Assembly (NCBI GenBank): GCA_002411015.1
Contig: DHPY01000106.1
Span: 435 to 55,252, forward strand
Length of the DNA stretch: 54,818 nucleotides
Direction: 5' to 3'
Source of the DNA: Armatimonadetes bacterium UBA5352
Lineage (GTDB): Bacteria; Armatimonadota; Zipacnadia; Zipacnadales; UBA5352
Below, one piece after another: positions 41,932 through 50,320 of this stretch. The translations under genes were made by a program, and so were the position numbers. The notes under the pieces were generated by a model, which was given only the letters and a program-made list of their open reading frames with translations, was not told the origin of the DNA and ran no database searches. Numbering within the stretch: the stretch's first letter is position 1; each line of letters opens with the position of its first letter.

Positions 41932-43194
41932 TCAGTACATGACCGGGCCGGTGTAGATTGGCGGGCCGAGGGAGTAGCCCGAGGAGGCTACGCCGCGGCG
42001 GGCGGTCGCGGTTGCGCGGTCTACGCCGGCCTGCACCGCGGCGCGCGAGGCCTCGCCCTCGTAGCCTGAAGTATCAAGCGGGGCGGGCTTGCTCGCGCCA
42101 CGCGAGCCCTCCTGGCCACCGGAGCCGACGAGGACAGCTTCGGCGCGATCAAGCGCCGCAAGCTCTCCTATCGGAATGCTGAAGCTGAAGTTGTAGTACC
42201 AGCCCTTCTTGTAGGAGAGGTTCAGGTTACCGCCCTCGAAGCTCTTGTCGCGCGGCGGGATGATCGTCTCGTGCATCGGCGCGTAGTTGAGCTCATCGGG
42301 GTAGAGGAGCTTCGCGCAGATGCCGCCGGTGTGGCCGGCCGACTGCGTCGCGGACGCGATCTGATCGCCGCTCGCATCGTAGAGCGTCAGCCGGACAGCG
42401 TTGCCGCTCCAGAGGCTGTTCCACGTGGAGACCGCACCGCTGTAGAGGTATATCTTCTTCGGGTTCCAGATGCCACCCTCATAGTCGTGGATGTGGAAGA
42501 TCTCGCGATCGGTGCCGTAGAAGTCGTACTTCTTGAGCTTGCGGTAGACGAGGCTCGGATAGCGTTGCGCGACGTTCGGCTTCACCTTCATGATGACGCC
42601 GATGCTGACCGGGACGACATTGGCGCCCGGGGTGATCGCGCTGTGCTCATACTGCGGGTAGCCGATCTCGAACGAGAAGTTGTCGAGGCCCTTCTCATAG
42701 AGGAACTGGACGTCGGCGACCTCGGAGGACTTGACTGCGATCTCGTTCTGGATTCGCGTCGCGAGGCCATAACCAGGCTTGCCGGCAAGCGCTCCTGCCG
42801 CTGCCGGTCCGCCGACAGCGCGCGCGGCGTAGATGCGCTGAAGCTGCCGCCACTGGTCGTTGGTGTTCTCGCGCGGTTCGCCCTGGTCATCGTAGAGGAA
42901 GTTCTCGGGGATGGCGGCACGCGCCGTGCCGGTCTCCGCGAGGAACGCGTCGTAGGTCTTGGTCAGCTCCTCCGGCATCTCCTGCTGGCTCCAGGTGAGG
43001 CCGCCGGCTGCTGCGCCGCCGCCCATCCCTGGCATACCCATCCCCGGCTCCATGCCGGGCTCCATCCCCGGGTCCATGGGAGGTTCCATCCCAGGCTCCT
43101 GGGCGAACGGCTGCCCGAGGAAGACGAAGATGCTGAGGATCGAGATCAGGGCTACGAGTCTCAGGATGGTACGTCCCTGGCGCGGTTCACGCAC
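41932..43194 (-). CDS. Exported protein of unknown function with Met/Pro/Gly-rich N-terminal region
   Basis: The protein has 420 residues from GTG 43194, which has GAGGTGG 6 nt upstream. A GTG at 43263 lies on or before the predicted transcription start, so it is excluded. A signal peptide (LRLVALISILSIFVFLG, then QPFAQ) is followed by a low-complexity stretch of PGMEP/PGMGM repeats (about residues 35-60). The remaining 350 residues are probably mostly beta, with YGTDREIFHIHDYEGGIWNP and YYNFSFSIPIGEL. I do not recognise the family. It may be a secreted or surface protein; the Met-rich region could bind copper, but nothing else supports that. It has its own strong promoter and a terminator, so it is a single-gene unit. 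Confidence 0.75.
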   Translation of the reverse strand: MREPRQGRTILRLVALISILSIFVFLGQPFAQEPGMEPPMDPGMEPGMEPGMGMPGMGGGAAAGGLTWSQQEMPEELTKTYDAFLAETGTARAAIPENFLYDDQGEPRENTNDQWRQLQRIYAARAVGGPAAAGALAGKPGYGLATRIQNEIAVKSSEVADVQFLYEKGLDNFSFEIGYPQYEHSAITPGANVVPVSIGVIMKVKPNVAQRYPSLVYRKLKKYDFYGTDREIFHIHDYEGGIWNPKKIYLYSGAVSTWNSLWSGNAVRLTLYDASGDQIASATQSAGHTGGICAKLLYPDELNYAPMHETIIPPRDKSFEGGNLNLSYKKGWYYNFSFSIPIGELAALDRAEAVLVGSGGQEGSRGASKPAPLDTSGYEGEASRAAVQAGVDRATATARRGVASSGYSLGPPIYTGPVMY

Positions 43195-43268
43195 AGGCAA
43201 CCACCTCTGCTGCGAAACAGATTCTGCTTCCGCTGGCGGTGACCGGGCGAAGCCGGATGTCACCGCAC

Positions 43269-43297
43269 AGTATATTGACGCTTCCCGGCAAAGTCAA
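43269..43297 (-). promoter_or_regulatory. Sigma-70-type promoter for the exported protein gene
   Basis: Leftward-strand TTGACT, a 17-bp spacer and TATACT predict a start site near 43262, about 68 nt before GTG 43194. It lies in the 132-nt gap after the VanW gene. Confidence 0.8.
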
Positions 43298-43326
43298 GCG
43301 GCCTTCGCTGCCGCCGACGGAGAGCC

Positions 43327-44856
43327 TTAGTCGCCAGTTCGCGACTGCGATGCGCCCGGAGCACTCTGCGCACCGGGACGAGCAGCGCCCGGCTTCGCGG
43401 GCGTGCTCGCAGCGGCTCCGGCAGCGCCCTCTTCGGGCTTCTCCGGCGGCTTGGCGCCGACTCGGATCACCTGCGCCTGGGCCGCATAGACGTCCGTATG
43501 AAGCTTCTCGTCGCGAATCAGCTTCCCATCGCGAGTAGCCTTGCGATAGACGGTTACCCGCCAGCCGTCCCTGCCTTCCTTCTCGACTTCCCTTTTTCCT
43601 TCCTCCAGCTCCGGATCCTTGATCTCCTTTGTCTCACGGCCTATCCGCGTCAGACCCTCGCGCGGAATCTCTACCTCAGCGTTGTCGTCGGCGCTGCCGA
43701 GAATCTTGAAGGTCACGTAGCCGCCGCCGACATCCGCAAGCAGCAGTATCGGGTGCTTGAACGGGTTGCGGAATTTCAGATCGTAGACGCCCCAGTAAAC
43801 GGTCGCGTCCCGGCCGGTCGGAACGTAGTCTACCGGGCGCGAGTGATGGTGGCGCTCCACCATGTCCAGGTTGGCCAGCAACGCGACGTTATACAAAGTG
43901 CTGGCGATCTGGCAGATCCCCCCGGCGAGCGATGGCTCAACCTCTCCTCCGATGAAGATTGGCGCCTCGCGGTAGCCGTCGGTAGCAAGCCGCTGGCCGA
44001 CGACGCCGTTGAAGGAGAATGTCTCCCCCGGATGCAGCACGTGCTCATTGAGCTTCCCGGCCGCGATGCCGAGGTTGTGCGTCCGGTCAGTCTGGTGCGC
44101 GCGGTACTTCGTCGAATACTCCGCCAGCACGACCTCGATGTGGGAGAGGTCCTCCGCCGTCACGGCCGGCTCCACGGTCTGCACAACCGCCTCGACCGTC
44201 GTTGAGGCAGGATCGGCGAGTGCCGCCGTTACTGCTTCGCCGGTGGCCTCGCCATCAAGACGACGCCCGGCGACGCCCGGTATGACGTCAACCTTCGTGC
44301 CCGAGACCTCGATGTCGGCATCAACCGGATCGCGGTTGACCATCTCGGCGAGCTCGGCCATCGCGTCGGCCAGCATCTCCTCGTCAATGTCCATCGGCAC
44401 GGTTACGTTGACCTGTCGGCGCGAGTTGAGGCGCGCCTTCATCTGATCGAGCAGCCCACCCTCGCGGCCGACTCGTACCGCCTGCTGTGCTGCGACCTCG
44501 AGCTTGTACTGCGCGCCAAGCTCCTCACGCTCCGCCTCCCACTGCCCCTCAGGGAACGTGATGCTGAGCGTTTGGGGCAGCGAGGTGAGCCACTGGTCGT
44601 TCAGCGCCGCGACTGCTTCGTCTGCGGTCATCCCGCCGACGGCCAGTCCGCCTATCGTCACCTTCGGCGCGATCCTCCCGCTCTTGACCCACGAGTTCGT
44701 GGCGATCGCGAGCGTGACAGTGCCGATCAGCAGGATCGTCACCAGCGCGACAGCGACCTTGAGCGCGATCAGCTTGACGCGGCCATGGGAAGAGGGCTCT
44801 GCGACCTCCACGGCCGACAGCGCGTCGGTTTTGCCCAGATCAGACTGCACAGTCAT
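43327..44856 (-). CDS. VanW family protein
   Basis: The protein has 509 residues. One transmembrane helix (about 27-50, VKLIALKVAVALVTILLIG) follows a short cytoplasmic tail. A peptidoglycan-binding-4-like region (about 60-240) precedes the VanW domain (about 250-390), which has HVLHPGETFSFNGVVGQRLA, GGEVEPSLAGGICQIASTLY, ERHHHSRPVDYVPTGRDATV and the LKFRNPFKHPILL ending. A Lys/Glu-rich segment and an Ala/Pro/Gly tail complete it. VanW occurs in vancomycin-resistance clusters, but most homologues are not linked to resistance and their role in the envelope is unknown. No other van genes are present. Confidence 0.88.
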   Translation of the reverse strand: MTVQSDLGKTDALSAVEVAEPSSHGRVKLIALKVAVALVTILLIGTVTLAIATNSWVKSGRIAPKVTIGGLAVGGMTADEAVAALNDQWLTSLPQTLSITFPEGQWEAEREELGAQYKLEVAAQQAVRVGREGGLLDQMKARLNSRRQVNVTVPMDIDEEMLADAMAELAEMVNRDPVDADIEVSGTKVDVIPGVAGRRLDGEATGEAVTAALADPASTTVEAVVQTVEPAVTAEDLSHIEVVLAEYSTKYRAHQTDRTHNLGIAAGKLNEHVLHPGETFSFNGVVGQRLATDGYREAPIFIGGEVEPSLAGGICQIASTLYNVALLANLDMVERHHHSRPVDYVPTGRDATVYWGVYDLKFRNPFKHPILLLADVGGGYVTFKILGSADDNAEVEIPREGLTRIGRETKEIKDPELEEGKREVEKEGRDGWRVTVYRKATRDGKLIRDEKLHTDVYAAQAQVIRVGAKPPEKPEEGAAGAAASTPAKPGAARPGAQSAPGASQSRTGD

Positions 44857-44890
44857 CTTTGTCCCTTAGTATACGCACTTCCGGCGGCTG

Positions 44891-45484
44891 CTACTCAAAC
44901 TTCGTGTGCCGGCGGCGAATATGCTCCTCGGTTGTGCCGCGACGGTGCATCAGCATCAGGATCATCGCGTCCCCCTGGGCCAGCAGGCTCTGCTCAAAAA
45001 GCGTGCCGGGGGGCTGCCTGGTGGGTCGCTCCGCGTTCACGAAGACAACCGGCGCGTGCAGATGCAGGCAGTGATCTGCCGCAGCCGCGAGTGGCGAATC
45101 CGGGTGACCGGTGATGACCGCCGTGCGCGCGCCCCGTGCCGCCGCAGCCTCGACCAGTGCCAGGGTCATACGGGTGCGGCCCGAGCCGCTACCGGCTATC
45201 AGCAGGTCATTTGCAGTGATCGCCGGCGTGGTGGTCTCACCGACCACGTACGAGTCAAAGCCGATGTGCATCAGGCGCATCGCGAACGCCTGCATCATCA
45301 TGAGGCTGCGCCCGGCCCCGCCCACGAAGATGCAGCCCGCGGCCTCGATCATATCCAGCAGCGTCTCCACCTGCTGCTCATCAGTTCGGGCCAGTGCGTC
45401 GCATATCTCCCGCCCGACCAGTTGCGAGTAGTCCCGCGCAGTCATCTGTTTCGCACCTGCCCCGCGCCGCTCGGCGTCGCCCAT
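44891..45484 (-). CDS. hxlB: SIS-domain sugar isomerase, 6-phospho-3-hexuloisomerase-like
   Basis: The protein has 197 residues from ATG 45484; ATG 45445 is possible. A SIS domain fills the chain: FVGGAGRSLMMMQAFAMRLM, HIGFDSYVVGETTTPAITAN, DLLIAGSGSGRTRMTLALVE and RTAVITGHPDSPLAAAADHC match PHI/HxlB proteins, and the C-terminal FEQSLLAQGDAMILMLM is typical. HxlB converts hexulose 6-phosphate to fructose 6-phosphate in the RuMP pathway. The partner synthase HxlA is absent from the window, so it may work alone on another sugar phosphate or with a distant partner. It follows the M16 protease gene by 6 nt. Confidence 0.85.
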   Translation of the reverse strand: MGDAERRGAGAKQMTARDYSQLVGREICDALARTDEQQVETLLDMIEAAGCIFVGGAGRSLMMMQAFAMRLMHIGFDSYVVGETTTPAITANDLLIAGSGSGRTRMTLALVEAAAARGARTAVITGHPDSPLAAAADHCLHLHAPVVFVNAERPTRQPPGTLFEQSLLAQGDAMILMLMHRRGTTEEHIRRRHTKFE

Positions 45485-45490
45485 CGTCAA

Positions 45491-48103
45491 TCAGCCTTCG
45501 TTCAGTGCGCCTGCAACCGCAGGCGTCGTGACAACAACGGCCGCGTGCTGCAGATCGAGCAGGCGCTCCGCCATCTGCCGCACCTGCTCGGCCGTCACGG
45601 CCTCTATGCGCTCCTCATATGTCTCCCAGTTTGTCGCGCCAAGCCCGTAGATCACGTCCAGCGCGATCGTCTGCGCGAGCGCCGCATTCGTCTCGATCGC
45701 GGCGCGGTCGTTGGCGATGACCGCGCGCTTCGCCAGGTCAAGCTCTTCGGCCGTCGGTGGTTCGGCCACGAGCGAGCGGACGATCGTCTCCACCTGTGCG
45801 CGCACCGTGGCGACGGTGTCCGGCGCCGTGCCCGCCTGGATGAGATAGGCGCCCGGGTCGAGGCCCAGCATCGGTGTCCCGTGCACGAAGTACACAAGCT
45901 GCTGCCCGCGCAGGGCCGTATGCAGCCGTCCGCCGGGCATGCCGGCGCCGGAGAGCACCGCGTCCATCACATCGAGCACTTCGCGATCAGGATCGTCCAC
46001 CTTCAGCGCATGGAAGCCGTAGGCGACGATCGCCTGCTCCTGCGGGCGCTCAATGAGGCGCTCGCGCGGCTGGGTGATCGGCGGCTCGGTGGGCGTAGCC
46101 GGTGGCTGTGGCGCCTCCGCGCTCAGGCCCTCCGTCAGCCGCTGGATCTCAGCAAACACCGCCTCCGGGTCCACGTCGCCCGCGATCACGAGCGCCGTAG
46201 CGGCCGGTCGCGCGTAGGTCGCGTGAAATGCCTTCAGGTCAGCGACCGTCAGCTTGCTGACCGACGCCTGCGTCCCGATCGGCATGAACCGGTAGGGGTG
46301 CTCGCGGAAGAGCTCCTCCCGCAGTGCGCGCATCGCCACGGATTGCACGTCATCGCCCTGCCGCGCAATGCCGGCCAGCGCAAGCTGCCGCTCGCGCTCA
46401 AGCTCCCCCTCCGGGAAGGTCGGGCGGAACAGAGCGTCCACCGTCAGCTCCAGCGCCGCGGGCAAGTCACCCGAGAGGAACTGCGCCATCAGCCCGAAGC
46501 TGTTGCGGCCGGAGTAGGGCACGAGGCTGCCTCCGAGCCGATCCACACGCTCTGCAAGCTCCTGCCGTGTATGATGCTGCGTGCCGCGCACGAGCATCTG
46601 CGCCATCAGCGAGGTGATGCCGACATTCCCGGAGGTCTCGTAGCGCAGGCCGCCAAGCGTCGCGGTGGCGATGCTCACCGATGGCAGCGAGTGGTTCTCC
46701 CGCACGACTACGCGCAGACCGTTGTCGAGCGTCCGCTCGTGCGCGCGCGCCTCGCCGCCTGCGACCTCCTGCGCAGCCCCCGGCGCCTCACCAACCGGCG
46801 GCCGGAGCACCGCGACGTTCATCCGATCAGGCGCGAAGTACTTCCGCCCGACCTGCCGCACCTGCCCGGGCGTGACCTGGCGGATGCCCTCGACGTAGCG
46901 CTCGTTGAACTTCGCGTCGCCGACCAGGAGCAGATTCGCCCCGAGCGTCGAGGCGCGGCCCTCCGCGGTCTCCTGGGCAAAGATCTCGCCCGCCTCGACC
47001 TGCTTGAGGACGCGCTCGATCTCCCGCCGCGGCGGGGGCGTGCGCTTGATCTCCTCGATCGCGGAGATGATCTCCTGCTCCACGCGCTCGAGGTTCGCCG
47101 GATCGAGCGTCGCGGCGAAGCCGAAGTGCCCCGCATCATACGCCGGCGTCGCGGAGTAGCTGGCGATCGAGTCGACGAGGCCGAGTTCATCTCGCAGCCT
47201 GCGCACGAGCAGCGCGGAATCGCCGCCGGTGAGATAGCCTGAGAGCGTGTCGAGCGCGTAGAGGTCCTCGCTGAACAGGCTGATCGTGGGCCAGCCGATG
47301 CGCATGTAGGCCCGTGAGACGCGCGGGTCGTCCTCGACCCGGCGCCGCGCAGTGATCTGCTCCGGCTCCTGCTCAAGCTGCACCGCAGGCGGCGGAACGC
47401 GGGGAAGAGAGCCGTAGATCTCGCGAAGCTGCGCAAGGACCGCCTCTCCGTCGAAGTCACCGACGACCGCCACCACGATGTTGTCCGGCACGTAGAGGCG
47501 CGAGTGGTACTTCACGATGTCGTCGCGCGTGATGCTGTTGAAGACGCTCGGGTAGCCGATGATGCGATAGCGCTCCGGGTGCGCGCTGAAAACCGTCTCG
47601 TATGTCAGGTCCGCTATCCGCCGGCCCGGCTCGTCATCGACCATCGCCATCTCACGCTGGATGATCCCCCGCTGCGTCTCTACCTCGTCGGCCGGGAAGG
47701 TCGGGTGGAGCACAAAGTCGGAGATGACGTCGATCAGCCGCCCGATCTGGTCGCCGGATGTCGTGGCGTAGTAGCAGGTATGGTCCTTGGTCGTGTACGC
47801 GTTGTAGGTATTGCCGAGCGTGTCGAGTTCGGCCTCTATCTCAGCGAGAGTCCGGCTCCGCGACCCCTCGCTGATGGTGTGCTCGAGGAAGTGCGTGATG
47901 CCGCCGCCGAGATGCTCGCCCTCATAGATCGATCCGGCCCGCACGTACACGCGAAAGGAGGCCACCGGACGAGTTCGGTCCACCTCCACCGCAACCTGAC
48001 AGCCATTGTCGAACGTCTCCACCACCGGCTCGGCCGCCGCAATCTGCAGTCCATGCAGCAGCACCAGCGCGGCGACCATCAGTCCCCATCGCGCCCGATT
48101 CAT
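45491..48103 (-). CDS. M16-family zinc peptidase with two M16 domains, exported
   Basis: The protein has 870 residues from ATG 48103, which begins a signal peptide (MNRARWGLMVAALVLL, cleavage near AAAEP). The first M16 domain has the inverted zinc motif HFLEH at residues 71-75 and its third ligand, a glutamate, near residue 150 (TQRGIIQREM). The second domain (about 450-860) lacks HxxEH: the equivalent region reads GITSLMAQML, the usual non-catalytic half. Such two-domain proteases (pitrilysin/PqqL-like) degrade peptides in the periplasm or envelope. A strong promoter lies 70-100 nt upstream, and hxlB follows in the same transcript. Confidence 0.92.
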   Translation of the reverse strand: MNRARWGLMVAALVLLHGLQIAAAEPVVETFDNGCQVAVEVDRTRPVASFRVYVRAGSIYEGEHLGGGITHFLEHTISEGSRSRTLAEIEAELDTLGNTYNAYTTKDHTCYYATTSGDQIGRLIDVISDFVLHPTFPADEVETQRGIIQREMAMVDDEPGRRIADLTYETVFSAHPERYRIIGYPSVFNSITRDDIVKYHSRLYVPDNIVVAVVGDFDGEAVLAQLREIYGSLPRVPPPAVQLEQEPEQITARRRVEDDPRVSRAYMRIGWPTISLFSEDLYALDTLSGYLTGGDSALLVRRLRDELGLVDSIASYSATPAYDAGHFGFAATLDPANLERVEQEIISAIEEIKRTPPPRREIERVLKQVEAGEIFAQETAEGRASTLGANLLLVGDAKFNERYVEGIRQVTPGQVRQVGRKYFAPDRMNVAVLRPPVGEAPGAAQEVAGGEARAHERTLDNGLRVVVRENHSLPSVSIATATLGGLRYETSGNVGITSLMAQMLVRGTQHHTRQELAERVDRLGGSLVPYSGRNSFGLMAQFLSGDLPAALELTVDALFRPTFPEGELERERQLALAGIARQGDDVQSVAMRALREELFREHPYRFMPIGTQASVSKLTVADLKAFHATYARPAATALVIAGDVDPEAVFAEIQRLTEGLSAEAPQPPATPTEPPITQPRERLIERPQEQAIVAYGFHALKVDDPDREVLDVMDAVLSGAGMPGGRLHTALRGQQLVYFVHGTPMLGLDPGAYLIQAGTAPDTVATVRAQVETIVRSLVAEPPTAEELDLAKRAVIANDRAAIETNAALAQTIALDVIYGLGATNWETYEERIEAVTAEQVRQMAERLLDLQHAAVVVTTPAVAGALNEG

Positions 48104-48173
48104 AAGATCCCCATAGAAACAATTAATCGCGCCCAGTCTCGGCAGCATACCGGGACCGCGCGCATCGCGTAGA

Positions 48174-48203
48174 AGCGTAGCATACGCGCAGGCCGAAAGT
48201 CAA
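48174..48203 (-). promoter_or_regulatory. Sigma-70-type promoter for the M16 protease-hxlB transcript
   Basis: Leftward-strand TTGACT, an 18-bp spacer and TACGCT, preceded by TGC (extended -10), lie in the 187-nt gap between the divergent M16 and comF genes. The leader would be about 65 nt. I see no equally clear promoter for comF in this gap. Confidence 0.65.
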
Positions 48204-48290
48204 TGAATATCAAGGCTTAGCGGGCCGTGTGATCGCCCGCGATCGCGCTGTGGAGGTATACCCACTTTCCCGCCGAAACGCACCACAACC

Positions 48291-49091
48291 ATGTCGGCGC
48301 GACGAATCTGTTCGCAACTGCTCGATCTCATCTTCCCGCCACGGTGCCAGCTCTGCCGGAGCCTGTCCCGCGACCTGTTATGTGAGACGTGCCGCCGCGG
48401 CGTGCTGTTCATCGGCCAGCGGCATTGCGCCTGCTGCGGAGGGCCTCTGCGCGACAGCCCGCCTGAGTCGCTGCCCGGCGGCCTCTGCCCCGACTGCCGC
48501 GAGCGCCGCTGGATCAGCGGAGCGCGATCAGTCGGTCTGCACGCAACGTCGCTCCGCGACGCCGTCATCGCCTACAAGTTCCGTGGCCGCAGACGCCTTG
48601 CGGGCGTCTTCGCGCAGATGCTGGCCGACCTGACGTGCGCTGAGGCGCGCGGGCCCGGACTGCCCCTCGACCGCTGCGCGGCCATCATCCCGGTCCCGCT
48701 GCACCCCAGGCGCAGGGCCTGGCGGGGCTTCGACCAGGCCGAAGCGATCTGCCACGGCCTCGCTAAGCCGCTCGGTCTCCCCGTCTGGACCGACGTGCTC
48801 GTGCGCGTGCGCGACACCACCCCGCAGGTCAGCGTGCCCGGGAACATGCGGCGCACGAACGTCAGCGGGGCCTTTGAGACGCGCAAGCAATGGCGCGTCG
48901 CCGGCGGCTCGTTCATCCTCGTGGACGACGTCATGACCACGGGCGCCACGCTCGATGAGTGCGCGCGAGTGCTGAAGTACGCCGGGGCCGCGGCCGTCTA
49001 CGCGCTCACGGTCACCCGCGCCGTGCCGAGCTGGCACCCGCATCTGCAGACGCTGCCACACCTCCGCGCAGGAGGCGCTGTTGATGCTTGA
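48291..49091 (+). CDS. comF: ComF family phosphoribosyltransferase-like protein
   Basis: The protein has 266 residues. An N-terminal double zinc ribbon (CQLCRSLSRDLLCETC and CACCGGPLRD, then CPDC) leads to the AYKFRGRRRLAGVFAQML segment. The PRTase domain has AIIPVPLHPRRRAWRGFDQA and the PRPP-binding GSFILVDDVMTTGATLDECA. ComF proteins aid DNA uptake and may bind single-stranded DNA. The type IV pilus motor genes about 1.2 kb downstream fit natural competence or twitching, though this is inference. The broken GH51 gene starts inside its last codons. Confidence 0.93.
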   Translation: MSARRICSQLLDLIFPPRCQLCRSLSRDLLCETCRRGVLFIGQRHCACCGGPLRDSPPESLPGGLCPDCRERRWISGARSVGLHATSLRDAVIAYKFRGRRRLAGVFAQMLADLTCAEARGPGLPLDRCAAIIPVPLHPRRRAWRGFDQAEAICHGLAKPLGLPVWTDVLVRVRDTTPQVSVPGNMRRTNVSGAFETRKQWRVAGGSFILVDDVMTTGATLDECARVLKYAGAAAVYALTVTRAVPSWHPHLQTLPHLRAGGAVDA

Positions 49092-50032
49092 GGCAACGAT
49101 CACAATCGACACCTCTCGCACCCTCGGTCCGGTCAGCCCGATGATCTACGGGCACTGCATCGAGCAGCTCGACCGCTGTACCACCGGCGGGATCAGCCCC
49201 GAAATGCCGCGCTCCCGCCGCTTCACAGGCTTCGATGACGATCACAACGGCATCGCCGATCCCTGGCGGAAGCCCGGCAAAGACTCGCAGACACTCGCCG
49301 AGGCGCCCGGCCCGGATGCTCCCGGGTGGCTCACGTTGCGCTGCCTGCGCAGCACGCCCGAGCCCCATCGGATCGAACACCCCGGTCTCACGGTGCTGGT
49401 GCCGCGAACGCGATCTCGCCGTGCACTGGTGGGGCATCGGCAATGAGACCTACGGAGGCCGGGAGATCGGCGGCGTGCCCGCGGAGGCCTATGCGCGGCT
49501 CCTCCTGCGCTTCGCTGAGCGGATGCGGGCGGAGGATCCCTCCATCGAGCTTGTCGCGGTCGGGGCCGATCCGTTCGGCCATGCCGACTGGAACCGGACG
49601 GTGCTCGGCATCGCCGGGCATCAGGTAGACCATCTCTCGGTCCACCGCTACGTGCCCCACCGGCGCGACGACTCCGAGCGCGAGCGGCAGTACAACGCCA
49701 TCGTGGCCTCGCCGGTGGATGTCGAGCAGCGCCTCCGGATGGTGACGGACACCCTCGAGGGCTTCCGGCGACCGAACGGCAGGCCAGGGGTGGCCTTCGA
49801 CGAATGGAATGTGTCGCTGGACGCCGCCGTGGTGAACCGCCAACAGTCAGAGCCGGCTGCCGCGTCTATCGTCGCGAACGAGAGCCTGCGGGGAATCGAG
49901 CGGTCAGTGCTTGGAGGAGCGGACGCGTGCGCGGCGAATTCGGAGCGCACACCCGACGCCGTCGCCCTCTCCAGCGACGCATTCCCGGGTGAGGGCGAGC
50001 GGTTCGAGCTTGAGTTGCCGCCCAACCGGTGA
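49084..50032 (+). pseudogene. Broken GH51 alpha-L-arabinofuranosidase gene
   Basis: The first frame (from ATG 49084, overlapping comF by 8 nt) encodes a GH51 N-terminus: TLGPVSPMIYGHCIEQLDRC, then ISPEMPRSRRFTGFDDDHNG. It ends at a stop at 49446. From about 49415 a second frame carries the acid/base motif HWWGIGNETYGG and the nucleophile motif VAFDEWNV, then ends VALSSDAFPGEGERFELELP at 50032. Intact GH51 enzymes are about 500-650 residues. Here about 200 residues between the N-terminal part and GNE, and much of the barrel end after DEWN, are missing. At least two deletions plus a frame change indicate a genuine decayed gene. It once encoded hemicellulose side-chain removal. Confidence 0.8.
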
Positions 50033-50219
50033 CCATGCTCAGCTTCGCCAGGCGAGAGGACTGAGCCTTTGGCGGGGGTATGGCTGATGCGTGCGGCGGG
50101 AAAGAGTCGAGCTTCGCGTCACTCGCCACGTTAAGCTTCTGTGACGACGCAGGTTGTAGTGAATGGTATCCGGAACGAGCATCAGGAGAGGACGGGTCAG
50201 GGCCAGGAGATCCCCCGGC

Positions 50220-50249
50220 TTGACTTGATGACTCGGCCGCAGGTATAAT
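50220..50249 (+). promoter_or_regulatory. Strong sigma-70-type promoter for pilB-pilT
   Basis: TTGACT and a perfect TATAAT are separated by 18 bp, giving a start site near 50256 and a leader of about 65 nt. The 288-nt gap from the broken GH51 gene to pilB (50033-50320) shows nothing else I can assign. Confidence 0.85.
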
Positions 50250-50320
50250 CAGGCGGGCCTCCGGCCCGGATCGTTCCGCATGTAAGGTTCGTCATAGCCA
50301 ACAGGCAAGAGGTGCGGAGA

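Noticed and set aside
43327..44856. Glycopeptide-resistance role for the VanW protein
   Set aside because: No vanRSHAX genes are present, and VanW homologues are common in bacteria without resistance.
44868..44900. TATACT 12-17 nt before the VanW start, suggesting a nearly leaderless transcript
   Set aside because: The -35-like TTGAGT is 19 bp away, and the site leaves about 5 nt of leader although a ribosome-binding site is present; too weak to list as a promoter.
44906..47242. 778-codon rightward open frame opposite hxlB and the M16 protease
   Set aside because: Antisense shadow of two recognisable proteins; composition is Arg/His/Leu-rich and no motif is visible.
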